Shown piece by piece: positions 1-8,069 of a stretch of 19,240 nt of DNA (positions are counted from its first letter, which is position 1; every line of letters begins with the position of its first letter). The position numbers and the translations under genes were made by a program. The stretch lies in NCBI GenBank assembly GCA_039797965.1, contig JBDKGX010000042.1:1-19240 (forward strand), written 5' to 3'. Source of the DNA: Thiofilum sp039797965. Lineage in GTDB: Bacteria > Pseudomonadota > Gammaproteobacteria > Thiotrichales > Thiotrichaceae. Below the pieces are notes generated by a model. It saw only the letters and a program-made list of their open reading frames with translations, was not told where the DNA came from and did no database searches.

Positions 1-1
1 T

Positions 2-1045
2 CTAACTAAGAATCAAACGATTGCTGACAATCTCAAAGTACTTAAAGCAGGCCGCAACCTATTTATAAGATCTAAAGGTAACGAGCTTAATCAGCTAGTT
101 TACGCCCAAGATAATAATAAGGCGTTTGTGCTCACTCGTGTGGGTAATGAATACCAAGGCGACTGGGACATAACAAACTATATTGAGCAAGAGACTGAAG
201 TCAGTTTTGAGATCAATCAATCTTTATCTAAATCTGCTCATGATACGGGTGTTCCTAGTAGTGTCACCAAGCAGTTAATTCAGATTTTCAAAGACGATAT
301 TAACTTTCAAGAATTTAAGTCTGGTGATCGTATTGCTCTCATCTTTGAAGACTATCGTTTTAAAGATAAAAGCATTTACAGCAAAAACCTACTTGCTGCC
401 GAAGTACATCACAAAGACCAAGTACTACAACGAGTACGCTTTAGTACTCAAGATGGCAATGCACGTTATCTCAAGCCTAATAGTGGTATGGATCAGTTGC
501 AAAAAGTAGCCTTTAATCGCCGTCCTATTCAAGGGGGACGGATGAGCTCAGGATTTGGGTTTCGTTCTCATCCTATTTTGGGCAAATGGCGTCTACATAA
601 AGGCACTGATTTTGCAGCTCCGTATGGAACGCCTATTTATGCCACCAGTGATGGGACAGTTAAATTTATTGGTCGGCAAAGCGGATATGGTAAAGTAATC
701 GAGTTGAGTCATGAGGGTAACATTACGACACTTTATGGTCATATGTCTGCCTTCAAACAAGGACTCGAAGCAGGTGGTACAGTACAACGAGGTCAGGTGA
801 TTGGCTATGTAGGCTCTACAGGTCGATCAACAGGTAATCACGTACATTACGAATTCCGTCAAAATAATGAAGCACTCAATCCTTTGACGGTTGCGCTACC
901 TAAAACTGGATTATTTACACCTGAAGAACGGATAGCATTTTCTCGTTATGCGAGTCGTTTGGTAAAGCGCTTAGCCAATCTTCAATTAAATAATGATACA
1001 GCCACTAATAATCTAAATTTAACTCAGCAGGCTAACGATGGGTGA
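2..1045 (+). CDS. M23 family murein endopeptidase (MepM/OapA-like), 5' end outside the window
   Basis: The reading frame is open from the window edge to a TGA at 1043-1045, giving 347 visible residues, so the true start lies upstream and the GTG at 128 is internal. The C-terminal half is a lysostaphin-type M23 zinc peptidase: a SGFGFRSHP lead-in, the HxxxD zinc motif in HKGTDF (His codon at 596), YGHMS, and the HxH motif in GNHVHYEF (codons 839-847). The N-terminal visible part, rich in VLTRV and FKSGDRIALIFED segments, resembles the regulatory domains preceding the peptidase in MepM/OapA-type proteins. The family cleaves peptide cross-links of murein in the periplasm. The stop overlaps the start of anmK by 8 bases, so the two are probably co-translated, pairing wall cleavage with recycling of the released sugar. 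A LysM domain would be expected upstream but cannot be seen. Family call firm; exact subfamily inferred. Confidence 0.93.
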   Translation, partial: LTKNQTIADNLKVLKAGRNLFIRSKGNELNQLVYAQDNNKAFVLTRVGNEYQGDWDITNYIEQETEVSFEINQSLSKSAHDTGVPSSVTKQLIQIFKDDINFQEFKSGDRIALIFEDYRFKDKSIYSKNLLAAEVHHKDQVLQRVRFSTQDGNARYLKPNSGMDQLQKVAFNRRPIQGGRMSSGFGFRSHPILGKWRLHKGTDFAAPYGTPIYATSDGTVKFIGRQSGYGKVIELSHEGNITTLYGHMSAFKQGLEAGGTVQRGQVIGYVGSTGRSTGNHVHYEFRQNNEALNPLTVALPKTGLFTPEERIAFSRYASRLVKRLANLQLNNDTATNNLNLTQQANDG

Positions 1046-2159
1046 AGTAGCACCTTCTTATTATATTGGACTTATGTCAGGTACTAGCTTAGACGGTATT
1101 GATACTGTTTTGGCAACCTTTGAAAACAATAGTTTACAAGTACATCATGCCCTTTGTTATCCATTTGATAATGAAGTACGTAATCAAATTAACCAAATTT
1201 TATCACCCGATTGGCGGGGGAGCTTATTAGAATACGGTCATATTGACCAAGTACTGGGCATTCAATTCGCCAATGCAGTACTTACTTTGCTCGAACAAAC
1301 TAATACTAATCCTAAACAAGTAAAAGCGATTGGTAGTCACGGGCAAACACTCTGTCATGCTCCCACAGTTGGACTGCCCTTTACACTGCAAGCAGGCGAC
1401 CCTAATCAGATCAGCGAACGTACAGGCATTCCCGTGGTGGCAGATTTTCGCCGCCGTGATATGGCTGCAAGTGGACAAGGTGCACCCTTAGTACCTGCCT
1501 TTCATCGCGCGGTATTTTTCAGCCCTGACGTTAATCGTACCGTACTTAATATTGGTGGCATTGCTAATTTGACTGTACTTAGTAAAAATGGTGATGCACC
1601 TGTCTATGGTTTTGACACAGGGCCTGGGAATACTTTAATTGACCAATGGGCGTTTAAATACACGGGGCAACATTACGATAAAAACGGTGATTGGGGACGC
1701 ACAGGTACTATTAATACTGAAATATTAGAAGCCATGCTTAAAGACCCTTACTTTAAATTAGCTCCGCCTAAAAGTACGGGGCGTGAACACTTCAATTTAG
1801 GTTGGGTAGCCCAAAAAATTGGGCACAGAGAAATTATTCCACAAGATATTCAAGCCACTTTGACGGAATTAACGGCTATCACTATTAGCCAATCCCTACA
1901 AGAGCAAGCCCCTCAAACTCAAGAGCTAGTACTTTGTGGGGGAGGTGTACACAACCAACTCTTATGGGAACGTATTCAACAGCATTGTCCTAATATCAAA
2001 CTATTCAGTACTCAAGATTTAGGAGCAAATCCTGATTGGGTAGAGGCTATTGCGTTTGCATGGTTTGCTAAACAAACGCTTGAAGGAAAACCTAGTAATA
2101 TGCCCCCAGTGACCGGAGCAAAAGGCGCAAGAGTCTTAGGAGGGATTTACCCTGCCTAA
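1038..2159 (+). CDS. anmK: Anhydro-N-acetylmuramic acid kinase
   Basis: A 373-residue protein, close to the 369 of E. coli AnmK. It phosphorylates and opens 1,6-anhydro-MurNAc released during wall turnover, giving MurNAc-6-phosphate for recycling in the cytoplasm. Visible motifs are the phosphate-binding GLMSGTSLDGID at residues 11-22, GSHGQT, the DFRRRDMAASGQGAPLVP block containing the expected catalytic Asp, NIGGIANLT, GFDTGPGNTLIDQW, and a late LCGGGVHN. The ATG at 1038 lies inside the end of the upstream peptidase gene, with a purine-rich AGCAGG about 7 bases before it, so translation is probably coupled. The gene ends 26 bases before a strong hairpin that separates it from the convergent isc operon. 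No oddities seen. Confidence 0.96.
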   Translation: MGEVAPSYYIGLMSGTSLDGIDTVLATFENNSLQVHHALCYPFDNEVRNQINQILSPDWRGSLLEYGHIDQVLGIQFANAVLTLLEQTNTNPKQVKAIGSHGQTLCHAPTVGLPFTLQAGDPNQISERTGIPVVADFRRRDMAASGQGAPLVPAFHRAVFFSPDVNRTVLNIGGIANLTVLSKNGDAPVYGFDTGPGNTLIDQWAFKYTGQHYDKNGDWGRTGTINTEILEAMLKDPYFKLAPPKSTGREHFNLGWVAQKIGHREIIPQDIQATLTELTAITISQSLQEQAPQTQELVLCGGGVHNQLLWERIQQHCPNIKLFSTQDLGANPDWVEAIAFAWFAKQTLEGKPSNMPPVTGAKGARVLGGIYPA

Positions 2160-2185
2160 ACTTCATCTGTAAAGTATCTAGCTCA

Positions 2186-2224
2186 CCATTAAAAAAGCCC
2201 GATAAATTCGGGCTTTTTTAATGG
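2186..2224. terminator. Bidirectional rho-independent terminator between anmK and the isc operon
   Basis: Positions 2186-2202 and 2208-2224 are a perfect 17-bp inverted repeat with a 5-base loop (TAAAT). The core stem GCCCGA/TCGGGC is flanked by A6 on one side and T6 on the other, so either strand gives a GC stem followed by a U tract. It serves anmK on the + strand and the last iscX copy on the - strand, whose stop is 15 bases away. Confidence 0.95.
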
Positions 2225-2238
2225 TTGATAACCTAACT

Positions 2239-2445
2239 TTAAAGCAATCCGCGTTCATCTAGCCACACTTTACGAATAGCATCCAAGGCTTTATCCGTCA
2301 GCTTTTCTGGTTCATCTTCAAATGCATCCAGCTCTAGAATCAAATTACGTAGCTGTGTATTTTTAACACTAACCGGATTTAAGTCTGGATGAGCTTCATC
2401 AAGCTCAATCGCTATATCTTGCTTATCGCGACATTTAAGCCCCAC
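2239..2445 (-). CDS. Second, diverged IscX-like protein
   Basis: A 68-residue protein that aligns without gaps to the adjacent iscX product; I count 30 of 68 identical residues. The shared frame includes LK..D..DIA.EL, P-D-x-x-P, T-x-L, EL..F.D.PE, K.L.AI and W.DE.GL. Residues typical of IscX are replaced here: Trp5 by Cys, Tyr16 by Asp, Phe29 by Asn, His33 by Arg and Trp35 by Leu. The start is GTG, chosen because AAGGAG stands 6 bases before it; an ATG in the spacer (2450-2448) is out of frame. It is the last gene of the isc operon, 86 bases after canonical iscX and just before the terminator. IscX is a small acidic partner of IscS that binds iron; whether this copy keeps that role is unknown. 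No stop or frameshift is present, so it appears to be maintained. Confidence 0.85.
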   Translation of the reverse strand: MGLKCRDKQDIAIELDEAHPDLNPVSVKNTQLRNLILELDAFEDEPEKLTDKALDAIRKVWLDERGLL

Positions 2446-2531
2446 CGCATACTCCTTAAGTTCTTTAATTTTAATTATGCTAGTAATCTTGTCCGAGCCT
2501 TACTGAGTTGCGGCTTAACCAATAAACTTTT

Positions 2532-2738
2532 CTAATCCAATCCTGCTTCGTCAATCCATGCCATTTGAATCGCTTCTAAAATTTTTTCATTAGAACGCTC
2601 AGGTTGATCGTCAAAACCTGCTAATTCCGTAACCCAACGATGTAAATCGGTAAAACGAATATAACGTGGATCAACATCAGGATTCGCATCATATAACTCT
2701 TGAGCAATGTCTAAAGTGTCTGTCCATTTCAAACTCAT
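2532..2738 (-). CDS. iscX: Iron-sulfur assembly protein IscX
   Basis: A 68-residue acidic protein with the family pattern SLKWTD, ELYDANPDVDP, RFTDLH.W, GFDD.PE.SNEKILEAI and W-I-D-E near the C terminus, closely like E. coli IscX (YfhJ, 66 residues). In E. coli it binds IscS and iron and tunes cluster assembly on IscU. It starts 12 bases after the fdx stop. The fdx TAG stop is part of the Shine-Dalgarno TAGGAG, with 9 bases to the ATG, so translation is probably coupled to fdx. An AGTACT hexamer (2744-2749) overlaps this ribosome binding site. Confidence 0.95.
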   Translation of the reverse strand: MSLKWTDTLDIAQELYDANPDVDPRYIRFTDLHRWVTELAGFDDQPERSNEKILEAIQMAWIDEAGLD

Positions 2739-2750
2739 CGCAAAGTACTC

Positions 2751-3089
2751 CTAATGTTGCTCAGAAACCATATTAATCGTGTACTTAGGTAACTCAATCA
2801 CTAAATCTTCATCACCGACAATAGCCTGACAACTCAATCGTGAATCAGGATCAACCCCCCATGCTTTATCTAAGTAATCTTCCTCTCGCTCAGTAGCAGG
2901 TTCTAAGGAATCCCCTCCCTCCCGCACATACACATGGCAAGTCGTGCAGGCACAAGACTTTTCGCAGGCATGTTCGATTTCAATATCGTTTTGTAAAGCA
3001 GCATCACAAATGCTAATCCCCGATGCTACCTCGATCAAAGCACCTTCGGGGCAAATCGTGTCGTGGGGTAAAAAAATAAGTTTTGGCAT
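2751..3089 (-). CDS. fdx: ISC-type [2Fe-2S] ferredoxin
   Basis: A 112-residue adrenodoxin-type ferredoxin that supplies electrons for cluster assembly on IscU. The cluster ligands are visible as Cys42, Cys48 and Cys51 in CEKSCACTTCHVYV and Cys87 in SRLSCQ, at the same positions as in E. coli Fdx; the conserved non-ligand Cys46 is also present. The DSLEPATEREEDYLDKAWG segment matches the ISC subfamily. It lies 6 bases after the hscA stop and 12 bases before iscX, inside the isc operon. Length is normal for the family. Confidence 0.97.
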   Translation of the reverse strand: MPKLIFLPHDTICPEGALIEVASGISICDAALQNDIEIEHACEKSCACTTCHVYVREGGDSLEPATEREEDYLDKAWGVDPDSRLSCQAIVGDEDLVIELPKYTINMVSEQH

Positions 3090-3095
3090 AGTGTC

Positions 3096-4964
3096 TTAAC
3101 CTCTGAATTCTTCGATGGTATGTCCCGCCATCGCAGCACGAATACTATGATTCATCCGGCGCTCGACATAAAACGCAGCTACTTGTTCTAACTGTTTAAT
3201 AGCTTCTTCAATGGATTGCGATTGAGTACTTTGTCGTAGAGAAGCTAATTGCTCTCGTGCCGCTAAAATAGCAGCCTTTTCATCAGTACTTAATAACACA
3301 TCACCGTCATTTTTTAGTGCTGAATCAATCGCTTCAAGTACTCGCTCCGCTTCAACTTGTTGCTCTCGTAAGCGACGTGCTTCTAAGTCCTCACGAGCAT
3401 TAGACTGGGAGTCTTTTAACATAGTGGCAATTTCACTATCACTCAAACCATAGGAAGGTTTGACCTCAACACTGGCTTTCACACCACTGGTTTGCTCTTG
3501 GGCACTGACATTCAATAAGCCATCGGCATCGACTTGAAAGGTCACTCGAATACGAGCGGCACCCGCCACCATCGGAGGAATACCCCGCAACACAAAACGC
3601 GATAACGAACGATTGTGCTCTACTGTTTCGCGCTCACCTTGCAACACATGAATCGACATGGACGTTTGACCATCCTTAAAGGTGGTAAACTCTTGAGCAC
3701 GACTCACTGGAATAGTGGTATTGCGATTAATAACTTTTTCAACCAAGCCCCCCATTGTCTCTAATCCTAAAGACAATGGAATCACATCTAACAACAGCAT
3801 TTCCGCATCAGGTTTATTACCTGCCAAAACATCCGCTTGTAATGCAGCACCCAATGCCACCACCCGATCAGGGTCTAATGAACATAAAGGTTCGGTTTGG
3901 AAAAACTTAGCGACTTCACTACGTACTAAAGGTACTCGTGTAGAGCCACCGACTAATACAGCCTGTTGAATATCGTCTTTAGTTATGCCTGCGTCACGTA
4001 CTACTCGACGACATGCTTGCATCGTTTTTTGTACTAAAGGTGCGATGAGTTCATCCAATTGAGCGCGAGTTAGAGAACCTGTCCACGCACCTAATTGAGC
4101 GTTGACCTGTTCAGCCGTACTGAGTTGCTCTTTTATAGCTCTTGCAGTGACTAAGGCTTCACGAAGTACTTGTGGATTATCTGAAGTACTTAAATTCGCT
4201 TGTTGCAACAAGTACTCAGCAATCGCATGATCAAAATCATCGCCCCCTAATGCAGAGTCTCCTCCGGTAGCCAGTACTTCAAATACACCCTTCTCTAGGC
4301 GTAAAATTGAAATATCAAAGGTTCCTCCCCCTAAATCATAAACAGCAATGACCCCTTCAGCCTTTTGATCAAGACCATAAGCTACCGCAGCAGCAGTGGG
4401 TTCATTCAGTAGACGGTAGACATTGAGACCAGCCAGTGTCGCTGCATCACGAGTAGCTTGACGTTGGGCATCATCAAAATAGGCAGGAACTGTAATGACC
4501 ACACCACTTAAATCACCCCCTAAGGAAGTCTCAGCCCGAATTTTTAATGTTTTTAGAATTTCTGCCGATACTTCAATAGCAGTTACATTACCCGCGCTAG
4601 TAGCAATACGTGGTAGGGAATGGTCTGTATCTGCATCCGCTAATTTAAAGGGTAGTTGTCCCGCGAGAGTTAAAACATCACGCTGACCACGCCCCATCAA
4701 GCGCTTAACTGAAGCAATAGTATTTAGAGGGTCTGTTAGTTGATGCACTTTAGCTGCATCACCCACAAGAGGAGTATTTTGTGTACTATAGTAAACTACA
4801 GAGGGTAATAAAGGGTGTCCTTGCTCATCAGCTAGCGTAACAGCTTCTCCACTACGTACTGTGGCAATTAATGAGTTAGTGGTGCCTAGGTCAATCCCTG
4901 CCGCTAAACGACGTTGATGGGGTGCAGTCGCCATCCCCGGTTCTGCAATTTGCAACAGCGCCAT
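3096..4964 (-). CDS. hscA: Fe-S assembly chaperone HscA (Hsp70 family)
   Basis: A 622-residue Hsp70 (E. coli HscA is 616). The ATPase domain shows IDLGTTNSLIA near residue 25, PAYFDDAQRQATRDAA, LLNEPTAAAVAYGLD, YDLGGGTFDISIL and VLVGGSTRVPLVR. The substrate domain follows (about residues 390-510), then a helical lid with charged coiled stretches. HscA binds the LPPVK motif of IscU and, with HscB, drives cluster release. The ATG at 4964 is preceded by AGGAAGGA at suitable spacing. It follows hscB by 33 bases. Within 4165-4278 four AGTACT hexamers fall in all three codon frames (AGT ACT as Ser-Thr, GTA CTN as Val-Leu, GAG TAC TTG as Glu-Tyr-Leu). Confidence 0.97.
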   Translation of the reverse strand: MALLQIAEPGMATAPHQRRLAAGIDLGTTNSLIATVRSGEAVTLADEQGHPLLPSVVYYSTQNTPLVGDAAKVHQLTDPLNTIASVKRLMGRGQRDVLTLAGQLPFKLADADTDHSLPRIATSAGNVTAIEVSAEILKTLKIRAETSLGGDLSGVVITVPAYFDDAQRQATRDAATLAGLNVYRLLNEPTAAAVAYGLDQKAEGVIAVYDLGGGTFDISILRLEKGVFEVLATGGDSALGGDDFDHAIAEYLLQQANLSTSDNPQVLREALVTARAIKEQLSTAEQVNAQLGAWTGSLTRAQLDELIAPLVQKTMQACRRVVRDAGITKDDIQQAVLVGGSTRVPLVRSEVAKFFQTEPLCSLDPDRVVALGAALQADVLAGNKPDAEMLLLDVIPLSLGLETMGGLVEKVINRNTTIPVSRAQEFTTFKDGQTSMSIHVLQGERETVEHNRSLSRFVLRGIPPMVAGAARIRVTFQVDADGLLNVSAQEQTSGVKASVEVKPSYGLSDSEIATMLKDSQSNAREDLEARRLREQQVEAERVLEAIDSALKNDGDVLLSTDEKAAILAAREQLASLRQSTQSQSIEEAIKQLEQVAAFYVERRMNHSIRAAMAGHTIEEFRG

Positions 4965-4997
4965 AATTCTCTATCCTTCCTAAATATTGCCTAGTAC

Positions 4998-5534
4998 TTA
5001 GTTATCTAAGCGCTCTTGTTGGCGGCGAACTTCTTCTTGTAAACGCTCATAAAAGCGCAATTTTAACACTACTTGTTTAGCCTGCTCTAAATCATCAGCT
5101 TGCCATGCTTGAGTAAAAGACTGATAAAGTACTCGACTAGATTGTTGAATCTCATCAGCAACCTGATCTAACGCCTCAACAGGATCAGTACTTTCTAGCG
5201 CCTCATCAATGGCTTCACGCCATTCTATTTGCTGAATCAAAAAAGCCTTATCTTGAATCGTATCACGCTCATCATTAATCAGTACTCCCGCCTGCTCTAG
5301 CAAATAACGTGCTCGCAAACGAGGGGTTTTCAAACCCGTGTAAGCTTCATTAATGATAGAAGTCGCTTGTACAGCTAAACGCTTTTCAGCATCAGAACTA
5401 CTCGCAAAGCGGTCGGGATGAAACTGACTTTGTAAGGCTCTAAATCGTTGAGTTAACAACGTTTGGTCTACCTCAAATTGAACGGGTAAACCAAACAGCT
5501 CAAACCACTGTGTAGGTAATGAAGTACTTTGCAT
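4998..5534 (-). CDS. hscB: Fe-S assembly co-chaperone HscB (J-domain)
   Basis: A 178-residue protein (E. coli HscB is 171). The N-terminal J-domain is short and carries HPD at residues 39-41 in the context FHPDRFAS; the C-terminal half is the helical IscU-binding domain, with a glutamate- and glutamine-rich tail. It stimulates the HscA ATPase and delivers IscU to it. The ATG shares one base with the iscA stop (TAATG), so translation is probably coupled. The AGT ACT codons of Ser3-Thr4 form an AGTACT site next to the start, and another overlaps the stop codon at 4993-4998. Confidence 0.96.
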   Translation of the reverse strand: MQSTSLPTQWFELFGLPVQFEVDQTLLTQRFRALQSQFHPDRFASSSDAEKRLAVQATSIINEAYTGLKTPRLRARYLLEQAGVLINDERDTIQDKAFLIQQIEWREAIDEALESTDPVEALDQVADEIQQSSRVLYQSFTQAWQADDLEQAKQVVLKLRFYERLQEEVRRQQERLDN

Positions 5535-5854
5535 TACACACTAAAACTCTCGCCACAACCGCAACGAGCTTTTTCATTAGGATTAGAAAACTTAAAGCCT
5601 TCGTTAAGACCTTCACGGGTGTAATCCAGCTCAGTCCCCTCTAAGTACACTAAGCTCTTAGGATCAATAATGACTTTAATACCATGATCTTCAAACACGG
5701 TATCTGTATCCTCTAATTGATCTACAAACTCTAATGTATAAGCCATGCCTGAACAGCCCGTGGTTTTCACGCCTAAGCGTAAACCAATCCCTTTGCCTCG
5801 ACTCGCTAAAAAGCGTTGAACACGTTCTGCCGCAGACTCCGTTAGGGTGATCAT
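5534..5854 (-). CDS. iscA: A-type Fe-S carrier IscA
   Basis: A 106-residue A-type carrier (E. coli IscA is 107). The three conserved cysteines are Cys34 in TTGCSGMAY and Cys98 and Cys100 in RCGCGESF. The family binds iron or clusters and passes them to target proteins. Gene order and the MITLTESAAERV start distinguish it from ErpA. The start overlaps the iscU stop and the stop overlaps the hscB start, each as TAATG, so three proteins are made from contiguous reading frames. Confidence 0.96.
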   Translation of the reverse strand: MITLTESAAERVQRFLASRGKGIGLRLGVKTTGCSGMAYTLEFVDQLEDTDTVFEDHGIKVIIDPKSLVYLEGTELDYTREGLNEGFKFSNPNEKARCGCGESFSV

Positions 5855-6252
5855 TATTTGCCTTCCTGCTCATCACTTTGTTTTTGCTGATAATCTTCAA
5901 TCGCAGCGCGGATCGCATCTTCTGCCAAGACAGAACAATGAATCTTCACAGGTGGCAAATCTAACTCGGCAGCAATATCCGTATTTTTAATAGCACGAGC
6001 TTGATCTAATGTTTTACCTTTGACCCACTCGGTCAACAAGCTACTGGAGGCAATCGCTGAACCACAACCATAAGTTTTGAACTTGGCATCTTCAATAACA
6101 CCCGCCTCATTCACTTTAATTTGTAACTTCATCACATCGCCACAGGCAGGTGCACCGACCATACCAGTACCTACACTTTTGTCACCTTTGGTAAAACTGC
6201 CCACATTGCGGGGGTTTTCGTAGTGATCAATTACTTTTTCACTGTAAGCCAT
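5854..6252 (-). CDS. iscU: Iron-sulfur scaffold protein IscU
   Basis: A 132-residue scaffold on which new clusters are built from IscS sulfur. Residue numbering matches E. coli: Cys37 and Asp39 in GAPACGDVMKL, Cys63 in TYGCGSAIASSS, Cys106 in KIHCSVLAEDA, and the HscA recognition motif LPPVK at 99-103. The extreme C terminus is a short charged tail, slightly longer than in E. coli (128). A good GGAG lies 8 bases before the ATG. It follows iscS after 79 bases, the widest gap before iscX in the operon, and carries its own strong ribosome binding site. Confidence 0.97.
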   Translation of the reverse strand: MAYSEKVIDHYENPRNVGSFTKGDKSVGTGMVGAPACGDVMKLQIKVNEAGVIEDAKFKTYGCGSAIASSSLLTEWVKGKTLDQARAIKNTDIAAELDLPPVKIHCSVLAEDAIRAAIEDYQQKQSDEQEGK

Positions 6253-6331
6253 GTTTATTTCTCCACCATTTTGGAACTCATTAAAATGTTATAAGGTTTG
6301 TTTAGTACATTTACTCAAGTACTTACCCTAA

Positions 6332-7555
6332 TTAATGAGATACCCATTCTACTTTACTTAAATCAATGCCTTCTTGATGCATTTCCCACAGGGGTGATAA
6401 CTCTCGAAGTTTATCCACTGCTTTCTCAATACTGACTATCGCTTCATCAATCTCATCAGCCGTCGTAAAGCGACCAATCGAAATTCTCAATGAACTATGT
6501 GATAACTCATCACTACGTCCTAATGCGCGCAGCACATAACTCGGCTCTAAGCTCGCACTGGTACAGGCTGAACCCGATGATACCGCCAAATTTTTTAGTG
6601 ACATCATTAAGCTCTCACCCTCAACATAGTTAAAACTAATATTCAGGTTACCAGCTACACGGTGATCTAAATCACCATTGACGTAAACTTCATCAATGTG
6701 TTTAAGACCATTATAGAGACGATTACGCAAGTTTAAGATACGCTCGTTTTCTGTTGCCATCTCAGCTTTAGCAATTTTAAACGCTTCACCCATCCCAACA
6801 ATTTGATGAGTAGGCAACGTTCCAGAACGCATACCACGCTCGTGTCCACCACCATGCATTTGCGCTTCAATTCTAACGCGGGGTTTACGGCGTACATATA
6901 ACGCACCAATACCCTTAGGGCCATAAATTTTATGAGCAGAGAAGCTCATTAAATCAACATCCAAAGCCTCCATATCAATCGGTACTTTACCTGCACTTTG
7001 GGCTGCGTCGACATGGAATACCGTTTTATTAGCTCGGCACAATTTACCGATAGTGGCAATATCTTGAATGACACCAATTTCATTATTGACGTGCATAATA
7101 GACACCACTGTAGTATCAGGGCGTAAGGTGGCTTTGAATGTCTCTAAATCCAACAAACCATTAGGCAAAGGATCAAGGTAAGTAACCTCAAATCCCTCCC
7201 GCTCCAACTGTCTACCAGTATCTAGTACTGCCTTGTGCTCAGTTTTTAGCGTAATAATGTGCTTACCACGACGGATGTTGAAGTGAGCAGCACCCTTAAT
7301 CGCTAAATTATTTGACTCTGTGGCACCACTCGTCCAAACAATCTCTTTAGCATCAGCATTAATTAAGGCTGCGACATTAGCACGAGCTTCTTCTACTGCC
7401 TCATCTGCTTGCCAACCAAACAAGTGACTGCGTGAGGCTGGATTACCGAATATGCCTTGCGGTGTCAGGTATTGCATCATTTTTTCAGCAACACGTGGAT
7501 CAACTGGCGTAGTCGCTGAGTAATCCAAATAAATAGGAGTGGTTCTTTGGCTCAT
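6332..7555 (-). CDS. iscS: Cysteine desulfurase IscS
   Basis: A 407-residue PLP enzyme that converts cysteine to alanine and passes persulfide sulfur to IscU and other acceptors. The PLP lysine is Lys209 in SAHKIYGPKGIG, the active cysteine is Cys331 in SSGSACTSAS, and His107 lies in KTEHKAV; all three are offset by +3 from E. coli. I place the start at the ATG at 7555 (MSQRTTPIYLDYSATTP), where family similarity begins; a TTG at 7573 is in frame but adds unrelated residues directly at the iscR stop. The ribosome binding site is poor (TTTGGG about 7 bases upstream) and the gap from iscR is only 21 bases, suggesting translational coupling. Confidence 0.96.
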   Translation of the reverse strand: MSQRTTPIYLDYSATTPVDPRVAEKMMQYLTPQGIFGNPASRSHLFGWQADEAVEEARANVAALINADAKEIVWTSGATESNNLAIKGAAHFNIRRGKHIITLKTEHKAVLDTGRQLEREGFEVTYLDPLPNGLLDLETFKATLRPDTTVVSIMHVNNEIGVIQDIATIGKLCRANKTVFHVDAAQSAGKVPIDMEALDVDLMSFSAHKIYGPKGIGALYVRRKPRVRIEAQMHGGGHERGMRSGTLPTHQIVGMGEAFKIAKAEMATENERILNLRNRLYNGLKHIDEVYVNGDLDHRVAGNLNISFNYVEGESLMMSLKNLAVSSGSACTSASLEPSYVLRALGRSDELSHSSLRISIGRFTTADEIDEAIVSIEKAVDKLRELSPLWEMHQEGIDLSKVEWVSH

Positions 7556-7576
7556 GTTAATACCCAAATACAATAA

Positions 7577-8041
7577 TTAACGGGCGAAGTCCGCCACAGT
7601 TTCTAAGCGTTTTACTTGACGAGCAGCCGTTTGTTTTACATCGGCACGCTCAGTCATGTCCGCTAGAGTAATCCCTGATAAAAACATACGAATCTGATTA
7701 CTTAAATCAGTCCATAAGTCATGGGTCAAACACCGACGATTATCTTGACAATCCCCTAAGCCACCACAACGAGTAGCATCAACATGCTCATCGACCGCAG
7801 CAATAATATCAGCAATTGCAATATCTTTAGGGTCACTACACAACTGATAGCCACCACCGGGTCCGCGCATACTGACTACTAAGCCAGCCTTACGTAACTT
7901 GGCAAATAATTGTTCTAGGTAAGATAAAGAAATATCTTGGCGCTCCGATATCTCAGCTAGAGATACTGGCTCACCTTTGTGGTGTAAGGCTAAATCCAGC
8001 ATCGCTGTTACCGCATAGCGACCTTTGGTTGTAAGCTTCAT
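7577..8041 (-). CDS. iscR: Rrf2-family Fe-S transcriptional regulator IscR
   Basis: A 154-residue Rrf2-type regulator (E. coli IscR is 162). The N-terminal winged helix (MKLTTKGRYAVTAMLDLA, SLSYLEQLFAKLR, RGPGGGYQL) is followed by the cluster site Cys92, Cys98, Cys104 with His107 in RCLTH, the same positions as in E. coli. With a [2Fe-2S] cluster IscR represses its own operon; as apoprotein it binds a second class of sites. It is the first gene of the isc operon, with an IscR-type operator in its promoter at 8079-8103, so autorepression is likely. GGAG lies about 9 bases before the ATG. Confidence 0.97.
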   Translation of the reverse strand: MKLTTKGRYAVTAMLDLALHHKGEPVSLAEISERQDISLSYLEQLFAKLRKAGLVVSMRGPGGGYQLCSDPKDIAIADIIAAVDEHVDATRCGGLGDCQDNRRCLTHDLWTDLSNQIRMFLSGITLADMTERADVKQTAARQVKRLETVADFAR

Positions 8042-8069
8042 TATTCCGCTCTCCGTTCAAGCTAGTGGC

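Noticed and set aside
3715..3969. An 84-codon + strand frame antisense to hscA
   Set aside because: Mirrors a conserved Hsp70 coding region; low-complexity product and no family resemblance.
7556..7573. TTG start extending iscS by six residues
   Set aside because: It begins right at the iscR stop and adds residues outside the family alignment; the ATG at 7555 fits better.
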